Below are positions 7,269 to 18,059 of a stretch of 53,505 bases of DNA, piece after piece. This stretch comes from Metabacillus fastidiosus NBRC 101226. Lineage in GTDB: Bacteria > Bacillota > Bacilli > Bacillales > Bacillaceae. The stretch lies in the NCBI RefSeq assembly GCF_001591625.1, contig NZ_BCVG01000019.1, forward strand, positions 1 to 53,505, read 5' to 3'. Within the stretch, counting starts at the first letter, position 1. The number at the start of each line of letters is the position of its first letter. The position numbers and the translations under genes were made by a program. The notes below the pieces were generated by a model that did not search any database, was not told the origin of the DNA, and worked only from the letters and a program-made list of their open reading frames with translations.

Positions 7269-8777
7269 ATGTTTAAGGATATAAAAAGACGTGTAATTTT
7301 AGAAGATGGTTCCCAGTTCCCTTCAAATATTTACAAAGAAATTGTATTGCAGCCCGCCTATGATGAAGCAAAGAAAAACTTTCTGTCATCAATGCTACAA
7401 ATTCATATTGCCCATTTAAAGATGTTGGAGGAACAAGGGCTCGTAACATATGATGAGGCAGTAAAAATCAGCTCGGCCATCAAACAGCTCGATTTAGATG
7501 ATTACAGAAAAGAAGAATATAATCCAAAATTTGAAGATTTGTTTTTTCGTATTGAACATGAATTGATTGAACGTGCTGGTGATATAGCAGGAAATTTGCA
7601 TATTGGCCGCAGTCGTAATGACATGGGAATTACGATTTACCGCATGACACTCCGCAAAAAATTACTTATTCTTATGAATGCTCTTTTAAAGCTTCGAACA
7701 AATTTAATAGCGGTAGCGGAGGAACATATTGATACGATTATGATTGGCTATACACATACACAGCAAGCACAGCCGACAACATTGGCCCATTATTTAAAAG
7801 CCGTTATAGACCAGCTTGATCGTGATTTTAAAAGAATGCAAGATTCATATAGGACGATCAATCGAAGCGCTATGGGAGCCGCAGCATTAACGACGACAGG
7901 TTTTAACATCAGCCGTGAACGTATGCGTGATTTGCTTGCTTTTGATGACATCGTTGAAAATGCATGGGATGCTGTAGCAAGTGCAGATTATATTTTGGAA
8001 GCTTCGACAGCTGTTCAGCTTGCCGCACTTAATCTTGGACGTATATCACAAGATTTTTTATTATGGGCAACACAGGAATTTAATGTTTTTAAACTCGCAA
8101 GCCCTTATGTACAAGTGAGTTCTATTATGCCGCAAAAAAGGAATCCGGTATCGATTGAACATATGCGTTCTCTTCTTTCCTCTGTTGCTGGAGATACAGA
8201 TACAGTATTGAAGATGGCACATAATACGCCATTCGGAGATATTGTTGATACAGAAGACGATATGCAGCCATATATTTGGCGGGCAATTGATCGATTAACC
8301 GGAATATATCAATTGTTTGGCAGTCTCATTGTGACAATGGATGTCAATAAAGAAAAGTTATTAAAACATGCCGAAAATAGTTTTGCAAATGTAACAGAGC
8401 TGGCAGATACACTTGTACGCTCTGAGCAAATTTCGTTTAGGCAGGCACATAGTATTGTGAGTAAATGTGTAAAGTATCTATTATCTGTCGGTAAAGAGTC
8501 GCTGGAACATCTGACTTGGGAGATTGCAAATAAAGAAGCGCTGCAAGTCACGAAAAAACCTTTAACAATTACCCCTGAAGATTTTTATAGGACACTAAAG
8601 CCGAAGTATTTTGTAGAAATAAGGACATTGCCCGGTGGACCTTCCCCTAATACGATGCGTACTTCATTAAAAACAGCGAAGGAAAATGAAAAGGAATTGA
8701 CTGCTTGGGTTGAAACAAAGGAAGCTGCAATTAACGAGGCTGAGAAACAGCTTAATGCTTTTATTAACGATTGGTAA
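7269..8777 (+). CDS. Argininosuccinate-lyase-like enzyme (fumarase/aspartase superfamily)
   Basis: A 502-residue member of the fumarase/aspartase superfamily, closest in pattern to ArgH. The superfamily signature SSIMPQKRNPVSIEH carries the mobile-loop serine. The second region reads GYTHTQQAQPTT and the first reads IGRSRNDM. True ArgH normally has SRNDQV and is about 460 residues, so the Q-to-M change and extra length point to a paralogue with a different substrate. ATG 7269 is chosen because AAGGAAGGTG lies just upstream. No argG is nearby; the neighbour is a remnant of an ABC transporter ATPase. A role in arginine biosynthesis should not be assumed. It catalyses a probable C-N elimination. 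Confidence 0.8.
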   Translation: MFKDIKRRVILEDGSQFPSNIYKEIVLQPAYDEAKKNFLSSMLQIHIAHLKMLEEQGLVTYDEAVKISSAIKQLDLDDYRKEEYNPKFEDLFFRIEHELIERAGDIAGNLHIGRSRNDMGITIYRMTLRKKLLILMNALLKLRTNLIAVAEEHIDTIMIGYTHTQQAQPTTLAHYLKAVIDQLDRDFKRMQDSYRTINRSAMGAAALTTTGFNISRERMRDLLAFDDIVENAWDAVASADYILEASTAVQLAALNLGRISQDFLLWATQEFNVFKLASPYVQVSSIMPQKRNPVSIEHMRSLLSSVAGDTDTVLKMAHNTPFGDIVDTEDDMQPYIWRAIDRLTGIYQLFGSLIVTMDVNKEKLLKHAENSFANVTELADTLVRSEQISFRQAHSIVSKCVKYLLSVGKESLEHLTWEIANKEALQVTKKPLTITPEDFYRTLKPKYFVEIRTLPGGPSPNTMRTSLKTAKENEKELTAWVETKEAAINEAEKQLNAFINDW

Positions 8778-8871
8778 AATGGAGCTGTTATAATCTGGCA
8801 ATGCAGGAACTACAGAGTAAAATTCAAAATCGCCTAAAGTAGTATTATATAAAAATATGAAGGGAGACGTC

Positions 8872-8955
8872 ATGGAAAGTCGGTTATCATTGACTTTCTT
8901 GATATCACCCTTCTTTCTATTTCTTCTACTGTTATGTTGGCATGAAATAATATAA
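8872..8955 (+). CDS. Possible 27-aa hydrophobic peptide
   Basis: ATG 8872 follows AAGGGAGACGTC, a good ribosome site. The peptide is mostly hydrophobic (SLTFLISPFFLFLLLLCW), a single membrane helix. It sits alone between the lyase-like and GH1 genes. It could be a real small membrane peptide, a leader peptide or chance. Confidence 0.3.
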   Translation: MESRLSLTFLISPFFLFLLLLCWHEII

Positions 8956-8966
8956 AAGTTACCTAA

Positions 8967-9029
8967 AAAATGGGTAAATACTCATGTGTAGAAATAGTTT
9001 TACTATGTAAATTGAAAGATACCCATTTT
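8967..9029. promoter_or_regulatory. Long-range inverted repeat upstream of the GH1 gene
   Basis: AAAATGGGTA (8967-8976) and TACCCATTTT (9020-9029) are perfect 10-bp complements separated by 43 bases. It lies within the 402-bp gap 8778-9180, which otherwise shows only the possible 27-residue peptide. It might be an RNA switch or antitermination stem for the beta-glucosidase, as is common for bgl genes, but no RAT sequence or antiterminator gene is seen. Confidence 0.3.
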
Positions 9030-9159
9030 CTTGCCCGATTGTTTCATGTCTATCCTAAAGTAATGGATGAAATTTAGGTTGATAAATCGGAATCGTGATT
9101 AGAGAAGAACAGCTCGTTAACTAATAAAACTCATACCTCAAACAAATAATAATGAATAA

Positions 9160-10617
<1,458 letters not shown>

Positions 10618-10629
10618 TGTTTGGATGGT

Positions 10630-10680
10630 AAGAAGCTGGTTCAGAGTTTATTTAAAAACTCTGAACCAGCTTCTTTCGTT
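10630..10680 (+). terminator. Strong Rho-independent terminator
   Basis: A 20-bp perfect stem (10630-10649 with 10656-10675, core GCTGGTTCAGAG) with a 6-base loop is followed by TTCTTTC. It lies 12 bases after the GH1 stop. Bases 10681-10989 hold no supported gene apart from the promoter region of the next one. Confidence 0.85.
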
Positions 10681-10989
10681 ATAATAAATCGTTATATATT
10701 TTATTCTCTCTCTATTCTAGGATTTAATAAAGTAAAATTCATCTAGTTTCTTTCTTAATCATTTTAGGGTTTAGTTGGAGAAAAACTAATTGAAAATAAA
10801 AAATGGCTAAGATCATCGATCATTATTTGAGGAAATCTCCTCTTATTCTTATAGAAATAATTTTTCAAATAGAGAACTGTTCTATTAAAATAGGTAAAAT
10901 ATACTATTTGTTAAATGGTTATGCTACACTTAAATTAAAGATATTTTTTAATAATAGAAAGATAGATGAAAGAAATTGGAGGCTATCTT

Positions 10990-12018
10990 ATGGCTATAAT
11001 TCATTACTTCCCCCGTTATTCACAAAAGGAAAATATGGTTACAAATAATACATTGTTGCTCTTTAGTCGACTTTATAATCACAGTAATGATCAGTTTAAT
11101 CGGTTTATAAATGCGGTATTTGAAGATAAAAATATTGAACTTGATACATCTGTTCATTTTAGTCAACAGAGAAAAGGAAATGGCAGTATACCTGATGGAA
11201 TAATTGAACAGCAGAGCTTTAAGATTATCATTGAAACGAAATTATATGGACAGGAAAATCTGGAACAAGTAAGTAAGCATATCAGTTCTTTTGATAATGA
11301 AGATAAAAAGATCTTCCTTTGGATTAATACAGTATCAATTGATGAGCAGTATAGAAAAGAGATTATTGATTATTTAAATAAAGTTAATGAGGGATCAACT
11401 GTTAAAATTAATTTTGCTGCGACAACTTTTAAAGACATATGTAGATGTTTTAACGAAGTAGTTCTTGACTATGATATAGAGATGAAAGAATTAATACGTG
11501 ATTTCGAGGCTTTTTGTACTGAGGAAGGTTTAATTGATAATACTGAATCGAAAATGAGGGCCGTACTGGCTGGCAATACATATGAACAGAACATGGAGCA
11601 TAATATTTACTATGCTCCGAGTGAACGGGGATATCAAAAACATAAATATTTAGGGCTATATAAGCAGAAGGCGATCCGTGCAATTGGAGAAGTAATTTTA
11701 AGTGTTGATATTTTGTATGAAGAAGAAACTGACAATCTGATAGTTAAGAATGTACATGATGTTCAATTAACTGAAGATCAACAACAAACTATTAAGAGAG
11801 TAATTTCAGAGGCGAAAAATCGTTATGGGTACATTCTTTCAGAGGGTCATAGATTTTTCTTCATAGAGAAGTTTTATGAAACAGAATTTATGAAGCCAGA
11901 CAAGGGTGGGCTCATGGGCCACAGATATTTTGATTTGTCAGATGTTGAGGGATACTCTGAAGAGCTGAATTGCTGTGAAATTGCTGAATGGTTGAAAGAA
12001 AAGTTCTGGAGTAATTAA
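10990..12018 (+). CDS. PD-(D/E)XK nuclease-like protein
   Basis: A 342-residue soluble protein. The region about residues 65-83 reads IPDGIIEQQSFKIIIETKLYG, which is the PD-...-E-x-K core of the PD-(D/E)XK nuclease fold, with D, E and K all present and the usual hydrophobic strands between. No helicase or methylase domain is attached. The start is ATG 10990, behind TTGGAGGCTATCTT. It begins the accessory block that leads to the dnd/dpt locus and may be an independent anti-phage nuclease or a remnant of a restriction system. Such stand-alone proteins are widespread in defence islands. Function is inferred from the motif and neighbours only. Confidence 0.65.
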   Translation: MAIIHYFPRYSQKENMVTNNTLLLFSRLYNHSNDQFNRFINAVFEDKNIELDTSVHFSQQRKGNGSIPDGIIEQQSFKIIIETKLYGQENLEQVSKHISSFDNEDKKIFLWINTVSIDEQYRKEIIDYLNKVNEGSTVKINFAATTFKDICRCFNEVVLDYDIEMKELIRDFEAFCTEEGLIDNTESKMRAVLAGNTYEQNMEHNIYYAPSERGYQKHKYLGLYKQKAIRAIGEVILSVDILYEEETDNLIVKNVHDVQLTEDQQQTIKRVISEAKNRYGYILSEGHRFFFIEKFYETEFMKPDKGGLMGHRYFDLSDVEGYSEELNCCEIAEWLKEKFWSN

Positions 12019-12223
12019 TAAAATAGTTAAAGTATAGCTGTTTTAAAAGACTTCATCTAGTTGTAGATTATTTTACTTTATTTGTGAATATGTCGTTATT
12101 TTATATAATTAGTAAGAGTAGAATAAGTAAAAATGAAACTTAAGGTAAGATTTATGGAATTAGAAATTTTATTTAAATATAATTACATATGTTTAAGGGT
12201 GTAAATAAATTGGGTGATGCAGA

Positions 12224-12496
12224 GTGAAAGAGAACATAGAAGAGGAAGAGTTTGGGGACAAGATAATATCGAACAATAATCAAGTTAGAAAAAATCTCGA
12301 AGCTATTTACACAGATTACTTCGATGGACTTTATAACGAATTTCAATTAAAACAAATGCTGTTAAAGTTATATAAGCAAACAAATTTACCTAGTACCATT
12401 TGGTCAGATATGATTTTAGCAGCACAGTGGAAAAATGCGACAGAAGAAGATTTCGAACGAAAAAGACAGCAAATTAAGGGAAATGCTATGGAGTGA
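12224..12496 (+). CDS. Hypothetical protein, 90 aa
   Basis: A 90-residue acidic, mostly helical soluble protein (LEAIYTDYFDGLYNEF, QLKQMLLKLYKQ). The start is GTG 12224, behind GGGTGATGCAGA. It precedes the zinc-ribbon gene by 85 bp in the same direction, so the two may be cotranscribed. Not recognised. Confidence 0.45.
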   Translation: MKENIEEEEFGDKIISNNNQVRKNLEAIYTDYFDGLYNEFQLKQMLLKLYKQTNLPSTIWSDMILAAQWKNATEEDFERKRQQIKGNAME

Positions 12497-12581
12497 ATTC
12501 TTGTAAATTAATAGAGCCATTAATTTTACAGCATTAAATTCGCCTTTATTTAATTGATTTAATACATGGGAGGAATATAAA

Positions 12582-12905
12582 GTGATTTGTGAAAAGTGTA
12601 AAAAAGATTTAAATAAGAAAGATATCGTTGAGTTTGATAAGTTTGGTGAACTAGAACAACCAATTACTTATTGCTATGATTGCTTTGTTGAAATGATCAC
12701 AACGGAATATAAATCACTTGGTGATAGTTGTGAGGAGTGTGGGGCTCCTCTTGAGTTAAAAACAGATGATCTAGAGGTCGATATTGAGGAAAAAGTTTTA
12801 TGGTACTATTGTAAGCGAACATTAGAAGCAATTAATCCAGAAGAATATGAAGATCATGACTCCGTAGGTCAGTATCTTACACAGCCAGAAGCTGACTGGG
12901 AATAA
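12582..12905 (+). CDS. Zinc-ribbon protein, 107 aa
   Basis: A 107-residue acidic protein with three paired-cysteine knots: CEKC near residue 3, CYDC near 31 and CEEC near 50, plus a further C near 77. The first and second pairs, or the second and third, could hold structural zinc. GTG 12582 follows GGGAGGAATATAAA. It lies immediately before the end of the dnd operon, tail to tail with dndA. It may be a companion of the island, but nothing ties it functionally to phosphorothioation. Confidence 0.6.
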   Translation: MICEKCKKDLNKKDIVEFDKFGELEQPITYCYDCFVEMITTEYKSLGDSCEECGAPLELKTDDLEVDIEEKVLWYYCKRTLEAINPEEYEDHDSVGQYLTQPEADWE

Positions 12906-12915
12906 TAAAATAAAT

Positions 12916-12960
12916 AAAAACAAGAAAGTCTTCCGAAGAGAAAGGCTTTCTTGTTTTTTA
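12916..12960. terminator. Bidirectional terminator at the convergent ends
   Basis: AAAAACAAGAAAG (12916-12928) pairs with CTTTCTTGTTTTT (12946-12958), with runs of A and T on both sides. It serves the zinc-ribbon gene and overlaps the stop codon of dndA. Confidence 0.8.
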
Positions 12961-14079
12961 AAGACTATTAAAGATATCCAGATCATTTAAAAAAATAGTT
13001 GGAGCAAGAGAAAACCTAATTGTGGAACGAAGCTCCTCCATTGACAAGCCTATTGCTTGTAAAACATGACTTGGTTTACTGGAACTGCAAGCTGAACCAG
13101 TAGAAACAGCCATCACTGGTGCGAGAGTACGAACTAGTACTTCATTATTAATTCCTTTGAATTGAACACTTAATATACCAGGAATCTTTTTAGTCTGATC
13201 ATTATTAAATACAATATTATCATTAAACTTTTCTTTTAGAATTGATACTAGTTTACTCTCAAGTTTTTCAAGTTTTTCAATATTCTCGTCTAGGTTTTTA
13301 AAAGCAATTTCAGCGGCTTTTCCCATGCCAACAATATTATGAACAGCTAAAGTTCCAGAACGTATATCACGTTCTTGTCCACCTCCATGAAGAAGGGGGG
13401 TTATTGGTACTGGTAATCCTAAGTTGTCTTTTCGGATGATAGCAGCTCCAATTCCTTTTGGTCCGTGACATTTATGGGCAGAGCAAGATAAAAAATTAAT
13501 GCCATCAATATCACATAGATTTAAGGGTACCTTCCCAATAGCTTGAGTAGCATCCGTATGGAAAAAAACGTTATGTTCTTTACAAATAGTGGCAATCTCT
13601 TCAATAGGGTTTAAGGAGCCTAATTCATTATTTCCCATCATAATTGAGACTAAGATCGGCTTATCATTTAAGATGATATTTAAAATGTCCTTTGGATTAA
13701 CCCTGCCAAACGAGTCTACATCTAAATAAGTTATATTATATCCATTTTGTCCTAGGAATTTACATGTTTCTAGAACAGAAGGGTGCTCAACTCTAGAGGT
13801 TACAATATGGTTTCCTTTGTCTTTGTAATAGTGCGCAACGCCTTTAATGATAAAATTATTACTCTCAGTAGCACCACTTGTAAAAATAACTTCATCAGAG
13901 TCGCATCCTAACAGTTGAGCTACATTTCTTCTGGCCATATCTACAGCGGCTTTTGAATTCTGGGCTAGAGAGTAAAATTTACTTGAAGGATTTCCAAACT
14001 CTTCAAGCAGATATGGTAACATAGCATCTTTTACTTCAGGTATTATTTGCGTGGTTGAGCTATTATCTAAATAAAGCAT
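12958..14079 (-). CDS. dndA: DndA cysteine desulfurase
   Basis: A 373-residue class V PLP-dependent cysteine desulfurase of the NifS/IscS fold. The PLP lysine is K203 in SAHKCHGPKG, the histidine/aspartate PLP site is FFHTDATQAIGK, and the catalytic cysteine is C331 in STGSACSSSK. It moves sulfur from L-cysteine to a protein persulfide, which DndC then uses for DNA backbone phosphorothioation; it usually also builds the DndC Fe-S cluster. It is the last gene of the leftward operon, 18 bp after dndE. In the classic Streptomyces locus dndA is divergent, and many bacteria use a distant IscS instead. The start follows AAGGTGCG. Confidence 0.9.
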   Translation of the reverse strand: MLYLDNSSTTQIIPEVKDAMLPYLLEEFGNPSSKFYSLAQNSKAAVDMARRNVAQLLGCDSDEVIFTSGATESNNFIIKGVAHYYKDKGNHIVTSRVEHPSVLETCKFLGQNGYNITYLDVDSFGRVNPKDILNIILNDKPILVSIMMGNNELGSLNPIEEIATICKEHNVFFHTDATQAIGKVPLNLCDIDGINFLSCSAHKCHGPKGIGAAIIRKDNLGLPVPITPLLHGGGQERDIRSGTLAVHNIVGMGKAAEIAFKNLDENIEKLEKLESKLVSILKEKFNDNIVFNNDQTKKIPGILSVQFKGINNEVLVRTLAPVMAVSTGSACSSSKPSHVLQAIGLSMEELRSTIRFSLAPTIFLNDLDIFNSL

Positions 14080-14097
14080 TTTTTAATTCGCACCTTC

Positions 14098-14469
14098 TTA
14101 TTTTTGAAGTAAATTAATCATAAATTTTTCAGCATTGCCAGCATGCTTGTATTCATTTTCCAAAAGAATGATTCCACGTTCCAAATGGGCGTTAAATAGG
14201 GTAGGGAAATATTCTTCATCTGATACTTCTCTTTGAGCATGTTGAGTAATTAAAGTTTTATAAACTAGATCATACTCTCCAGTCAATATGAACCTATCAA
14301 TGTCAAAGCCCCCAGGTGCTTTATCATTGACTAAGTTAGGCATGGATGGATCTTGCAGTGACAAGCCAATAGCTAAGCGCACTAAAATATTACGAGTAAA
14401 GTTAGTAGGTGATTGTAACTCTGCTAACTTATCAGAAGTTATTTTCGAAATCCTTAGACGATTACTCAT
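14098..14469 (-). CDS. dndE: DndE phosphorothioation protein
   Basis: A 123-residue protein matching DndE in length, order and pattern: the N-terminal RLRISKITSDKLAELQ helix, then the NFTRNILVRLAIGLSL region and GFDIDRFILTGEYDLVY. DndE proteins form tetramers that bind nicked double-stranded DNA and are needed for sulfur insertion. Its ATG overlaps the dndD stop by four bases (ATGA), a sign of translational coupling, and GAAGGAG lies inside the end of dndD. The basic residues R4, R6 and K9 in the N-terminus fit DNA binding. Confidence 0.9.
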   Translation of the reverse strand: MSNRLRISKITSDKLAELQSPTNFTRNILVRLAIGLSLQDPSMPNLVNDKAPGGFDIDRFILTGEYDLVYKTLITQHAQREVSDEEYFPTLFNAHLERGIILLENEYKHAGNAEKFMINLLQK

Positions 14470-16460
14470 GGTGTAAGCTCCTTCTCTTGGAAGTTGAAAT
14501 ATTGATGAGATATAGAAGTTTGACGTTTTTCCATATCGAATTCTAATAAATATCGGTGTGAAATATGACCTTTAAGTAATTCATAATGATTCTCATCTAT
14601 TTCTGAATTTGTTGAGAGAATTAGCACTTGTTCACCACAAGAAGGGATAAAATCTATTAGAATATTACGTTTATGTGTCTTATCTAATCTGCCAAGAAGA
14701 GTATCAAAGATAAACGGAACACGCCGTCCAGAACACTTAAACATCGCCCAAATTAAAGAAAGGAGAAGAATTTCTTTTTCGCCGGCTGAAAGGGTTTCTT
14801 TAGCGATAATATCTCGGTCCTGACCATAAAGGAATACCTCAAATGACTCTGGATTAATGCGAATAGAGGAAATATACTGATGTTTCCGCATTAATTGATT
14901 TAACATTCGTGTAGCTTCAATTTGAACTTGCTGAAGCTTTTTTTGATGTTGAAGTTTTTGGAATTCCGTACTTAATTTTTTAATGTTTTGAGCGATAGCA
15001 AAGGAACTCTTTTTCTTATTTCCTTGATTAATAGTGTTTTGCTTTACTTCAATTGTAGATTGTAAAGTGCTGAGCAACTGTTCTTCTTCGTATACAGAAA
15101 TTTTATTCTGTTCCATTCGTTTCTCAAGTTTATATATGTCTTCCTGAATTTGCTCCATCTGCTGAAGCATTTGACTAAATTCACTGGCAGAGTCATTTTC
15201 GTTAATCTTTTGCCTAAGTTCTTGTGCTTGAGCAAGCATCTGTCTATTTTCTTTAAGTAAACTAACATATGTTTCATGTCTTTCTTTTTCCAGTGTTTGT
15301 GATACTACCGCAATCTCTGTCCGTTGAGACGGAGAGAGATTATGAATATAATTTACTCCATTTTGCTCTGGTTCAAAAATGCTTAGGATATGATTTTTTA
15401 ATGCTGGTGCAAACTGCTCTCCAGAAGATACACTAGGGAGCTTATCCGAGAATCCCGCCAATTTTTCAATTGTTAATTCTTTCTCAAGTTGTGTGAATAA
15501 GGATAACTTTTCTTCAGCCTGAATTTGTTTACTTGCTGCACATAGTAGATTTTTGTTTAGGTAAAAGGGAAGCAAGTTTTGTATAAAATCACGTACATGG
15601 TCTGTATTTCTTCTTCGCTTTGATTCAATCTCAAGCATTTGTTGATTAAGTGTATCACGTTCTTCCTTTACAAGGCCACCATGTGTTTCAAAATCCTTCT
15701 TAATGGAACTAGATGTTTCTTTTAATTTCTGGATCATTTCAGAATCATTATTTATCTGATTTTTCAAGGACTTAACATAATTGAATTTTTCTTCTTCTTT
15801 TCCTTGTAATTCTACTACCTCTTTCTCTAAGACTGAAAGCTGGTTTTCACTTACAGCTTGTTGGAGATAGGAAGTTAAATCATTTTCTAGGCTGTTGAAT
15901 AAGTCAAGATTAAATACTACCGTAGAAAGCTCCTGTAAATAGGAGGAAAGTTTATTTTCACTAATAATCCTTGATATTTCCTCTCCATCAAACAGACATA
16001 AGTCAAAAAGTTTCGGAGGGAAAAAGTCTTTGAGTTTAGATTGATAAATATCCGCTTCCGCTTCATTTAAGTGAGAACCATCTTTTGTAATGCTAAATTG
16101 TTCCTTTATAGCTTCATCTTTTAATAGCCAAGAACGTTTAAAGGTATATGAATACCGGCGGTAATTTTCAACCTCACTAAACGAGATAGTAATAGAGAAA
16201 GGTTCATTTATTTGCTTTCTGGCATTTGAGTTTAGATAGGAATACACACGCTTATAATAATCCTTATTTTCTGTTTTATATCCATACCCATAGCACCCGA
16301 AGAGTCCGAGCCTGATCGAATTCAAGAAAGTAGTTTTACCGGCTCCGTTCTCACCACCAATTAAGATAACATTCTTTTTAGATGAAGATATAGATAAATC
16401 AAAGATGTTATCCCCTCTATAAGATCCTATATTTTCTAATTTAATTTGTTCGATTAACAT
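14466..16460 (-). CDS. dndD: DndD SMC/Rad50-like ATPase
   Basis: A 664-residue ATPase. Walker A GGENGAGKTT is at residues 35-44, followed by long coiled-coil arms (about 190-520, rich in E, K, Q and L), then the ABC signature LSAGEKE and Walker B FIFDTLLGRLDK near the C-terminus. This is the SbcC/Rad50/SMC plan. DndD is thought to open or nick DNA so that DndC can insert sulfur. A hinge zinc hook (CxxC) is not seen in the coil. The start follows GGTGAGGGGC and lies 16 bp after dndC, and the gene is coupled to dndE by a four-base overlap. Confidence 0.93.
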   Translation of the reverse strand: MLIEQIKLENIGSYRGDNIFDLSISSSKKNVILIGGENGAGKTTFLNSIRLGLFGCYGYGYKTENKDYYKRVYSYLNSNARKQINEPFSITISFSEVENYRRYSYTFKRSWLLKDEAIKEQFSITKDGSHLNEAEADIYQSKLKDFFPPKLFDLCLFDGEEISRIISENKLSSYLQELSTVVFNLDLFNSLENDLTSYLQQAVSENQLSVLEKEVVELQGKEEEKFNYVKSLKNQINNDSEMIQKLKETSSSIKKDFETHGGLVKEERDTLNQQMLEIESKRRRNTDHVRDFIQNLLPFYLNKNLLCAASKQIQAEEKLSLFTQLEKELTIEKLAGFSDKLPSVSSGEQFAPALKNHILSIFEPEQNGVNYIHNLSPSQRTEIAVVSQTLEKERHETYVSLLKENRQMLAQAQELRQKINENDSASEFSQMLQQMEQIQEDIYKLEKRMEQNKISVYEEEQLLSTLQSTIEVKQNTINQGNKKKSSFAIAQNIKKLSTEFQKLQHQKKLQQVQIEATRMLNQLMRKHQYISSIRINPESFEVFLYGQDRDIIAKETLSAGEKEILLLSLIWAMFKCSGRRVPFIFDTLLGRLDKTHKRNILIDFIPSCGEQVLILSTNSEIDENHYELLKGHISHRYLLEFDMEKRQTSISHQYFNFQEKELTP

Positions 16461-16476
16461 AAATAGCCCCTCACCA

Positions 16477-18057
16477 TTACAGATGTAAATAATCTTGTTT
16501 AAGTACTTTTTCGATATCCTGCATAAGACCTCTTCTTACTTTATATCCAACATAATTTTTTTCTAGGTTAATTAATTTCTTTAATGCTTTGAAATCTACA
16601 CTATATTTTTGACAGAGGGTTTCTAAGTCTGTTATTTGCTCCCCATCAAATAGCGGGCGGTCATCATATTCCCAATCTAAATCATAACCCATTACTTCTC
16701 TGTGAATTAATGGAAGTATATCTTCCCAATCCCCATTTTCGAGCCAATATCGGCGAATGGCTCTTAGCTCTTCTTCACTTATTAATTCTACATTTTCTCC
16801 ATCGGGGTTTCTTAACTCTTTTTGGAGAACTAGAAGCTTATGAAGAATGTCTTTTCGAGTTTCCATAGTAAATGGTCCAAGCCCAAGTTGTCCAAAGGAA
16901 CCTTCCTCATCCAATCTCACTAATATCTTAGGGTCAAGAGGAGAGCTTAAATCAATATTGTTTTCTTCGATATAACCTTTAAGTTCTTCCTTTTCTATAA
17001 TTGTGAAATCTTCTAGCGGTAGATACTGTTTAGCGCGACTTGATTTCTTCGGAATTACTATACAAACTTCATTGTTATACAGTTCTGTTTTTACTTTATT
17101 AAAGTATATTTGACCACCCATTCGGTATTTCATACGCTTGTCCCGCTCATCGCGAATTTCAGCTAACCAATTGCGAAAGGCAAGCAAAGGCTTCAACCAT
17201 TCAGCCCCACTTATGATAAATCCGTTGAGGGCTTTGTCTTCATTGACTACTGTACAAACCCAGCATCCAAAACGGCTATTACCGCAGGAACCAGCACTTT
17301 CTTTAATGTTTTTATCTACTACTAATGGGCATTCACCGCTACTGGAGTCTTGATACAATTTATTGAGTTCATGATTGTCTCCGCCCCATGGTGAAGAATA
17401 ATTAAGAAGATAGGCCCATACATCATCTACACTAAATTTGCGAATAGGGGCATATACATAGGCATTTGGTAAAGAAGAGTGTCGCATTAATGTTTTTCCC
17501 TCAACTGTATGGGATTTTAAGACTTGGTCACGACTTTGACTCTCGTTTTCACGTACTCCAAGTACCATTACAACTTCTCCAAATCTAGAAACCTTATCCA
17601 TGATAAACGCATTAGCAGGTTCGATTTTTAAGCGGTCCGTACACCACCGAAATTGTTGATTAGGAGAAGGGTAGCCTTTTCCGATAATATTTGACCAAAA
17701 TGATTTTTCAGAGACCGGTTTTACTTTATGTGTTTCAATAGGAAGGTCATGTTTTAATGCTTCCTCTTGGATAAGACGTAATGTCGTATTAATGGAATCA
17801 ATAATTAAAGGTGTTTCAACAAGAGTATCTGATGAAATTACATAAACTTTCTTATGTAATTGCTCAGAAGAAAGATCCTTTAACGCCTCAAATACAAGTT
17901 GCACTACGACAGTAGAATCTTTACCGCCACTATAACCAACTACCCAGGGACGGTTATCAGAGAGATAAACTTGTTTGATATGTTCTTTTGTTTCATCTAT
18001 TAAACTGTTAGCATCACTTTGTTGGTTAAATAAATTACTGATTACATTGTTTAACAT
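16477..18057 (-). CDS. dndC: DndC sulfurtransferase, PAPS-reductase-like
   Basis: A 526-residue protein of the adenine nucleotide alpha-hydrolase fold. The PP-loop is SGGKDS at residues 43-48. Conserved cysteines are at C139 (FRWCTDRLK), C243, C258, C265 and C268 (GSCGNSRFGCWVC), which fit the [4Fe-4S] cluster known for DndC. It has ATP pyrophosphatase activity and is thought to activate and transfer sulfur to the DNA phosphate. The cluster is complete, so the gene is likely functional. The start is two bases after the dndB stop, with AGGAGTG inside the dndB end, so the two are tightly coupled. Confidence 0.93.
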   Translation of the reverse strand: MLNNVISNLFNQQSDANSLIDETKEHIKQVYLSDNRPWVVGYSGGKDSTVVVQLVFEALKDLSSEQLHKKVYVISSDTLVETPLIIDSINTTLRLIQEEALKHDLPIETHKVKPVSEKSFWSNIIGKGYPSPNQQFRWCTDRLKIEPANAFIMDKVSRFGEVVMVLGVRENESQSRDQVLKSHTVEGKTLMRHSSLPNAYVYAPIRKFSVDDVWAYLLNYSSPWGGDNHELNKLYQDSSSGECPLVVDKNIKESAGSCGNSRFGCWVCTVVNEDKALNGFIISGAEWLKPLLAFRNWLAEIRDERDKRMKYRMGGQIYFNKVKTELYNNEVCIVIPKKSSRAKQYLPLEDFTIIEKEELKGYIEENNIDLSSPLDPKILVRLDEEGSFGQLGLGPFTMETRKDILHKLLVLQKELRNPDGENVELISEEELRAIRRYWLENGDWEDILPLIHREVMGYDLDWEYDDRPLFDGEQITDLETLCQKYSVDFKALKKLINLEKNYVGYKVRRGLMQDIEKVLKQDYLHL

Positions 18058-18059
18058 AA

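Noticed and set aside
10803-11048. 81-codon ORF overlapping the PD-(D/E)XK gene
   Set aside because: No ribosome site; it overlaps the start of a well-supported gene in another frame.
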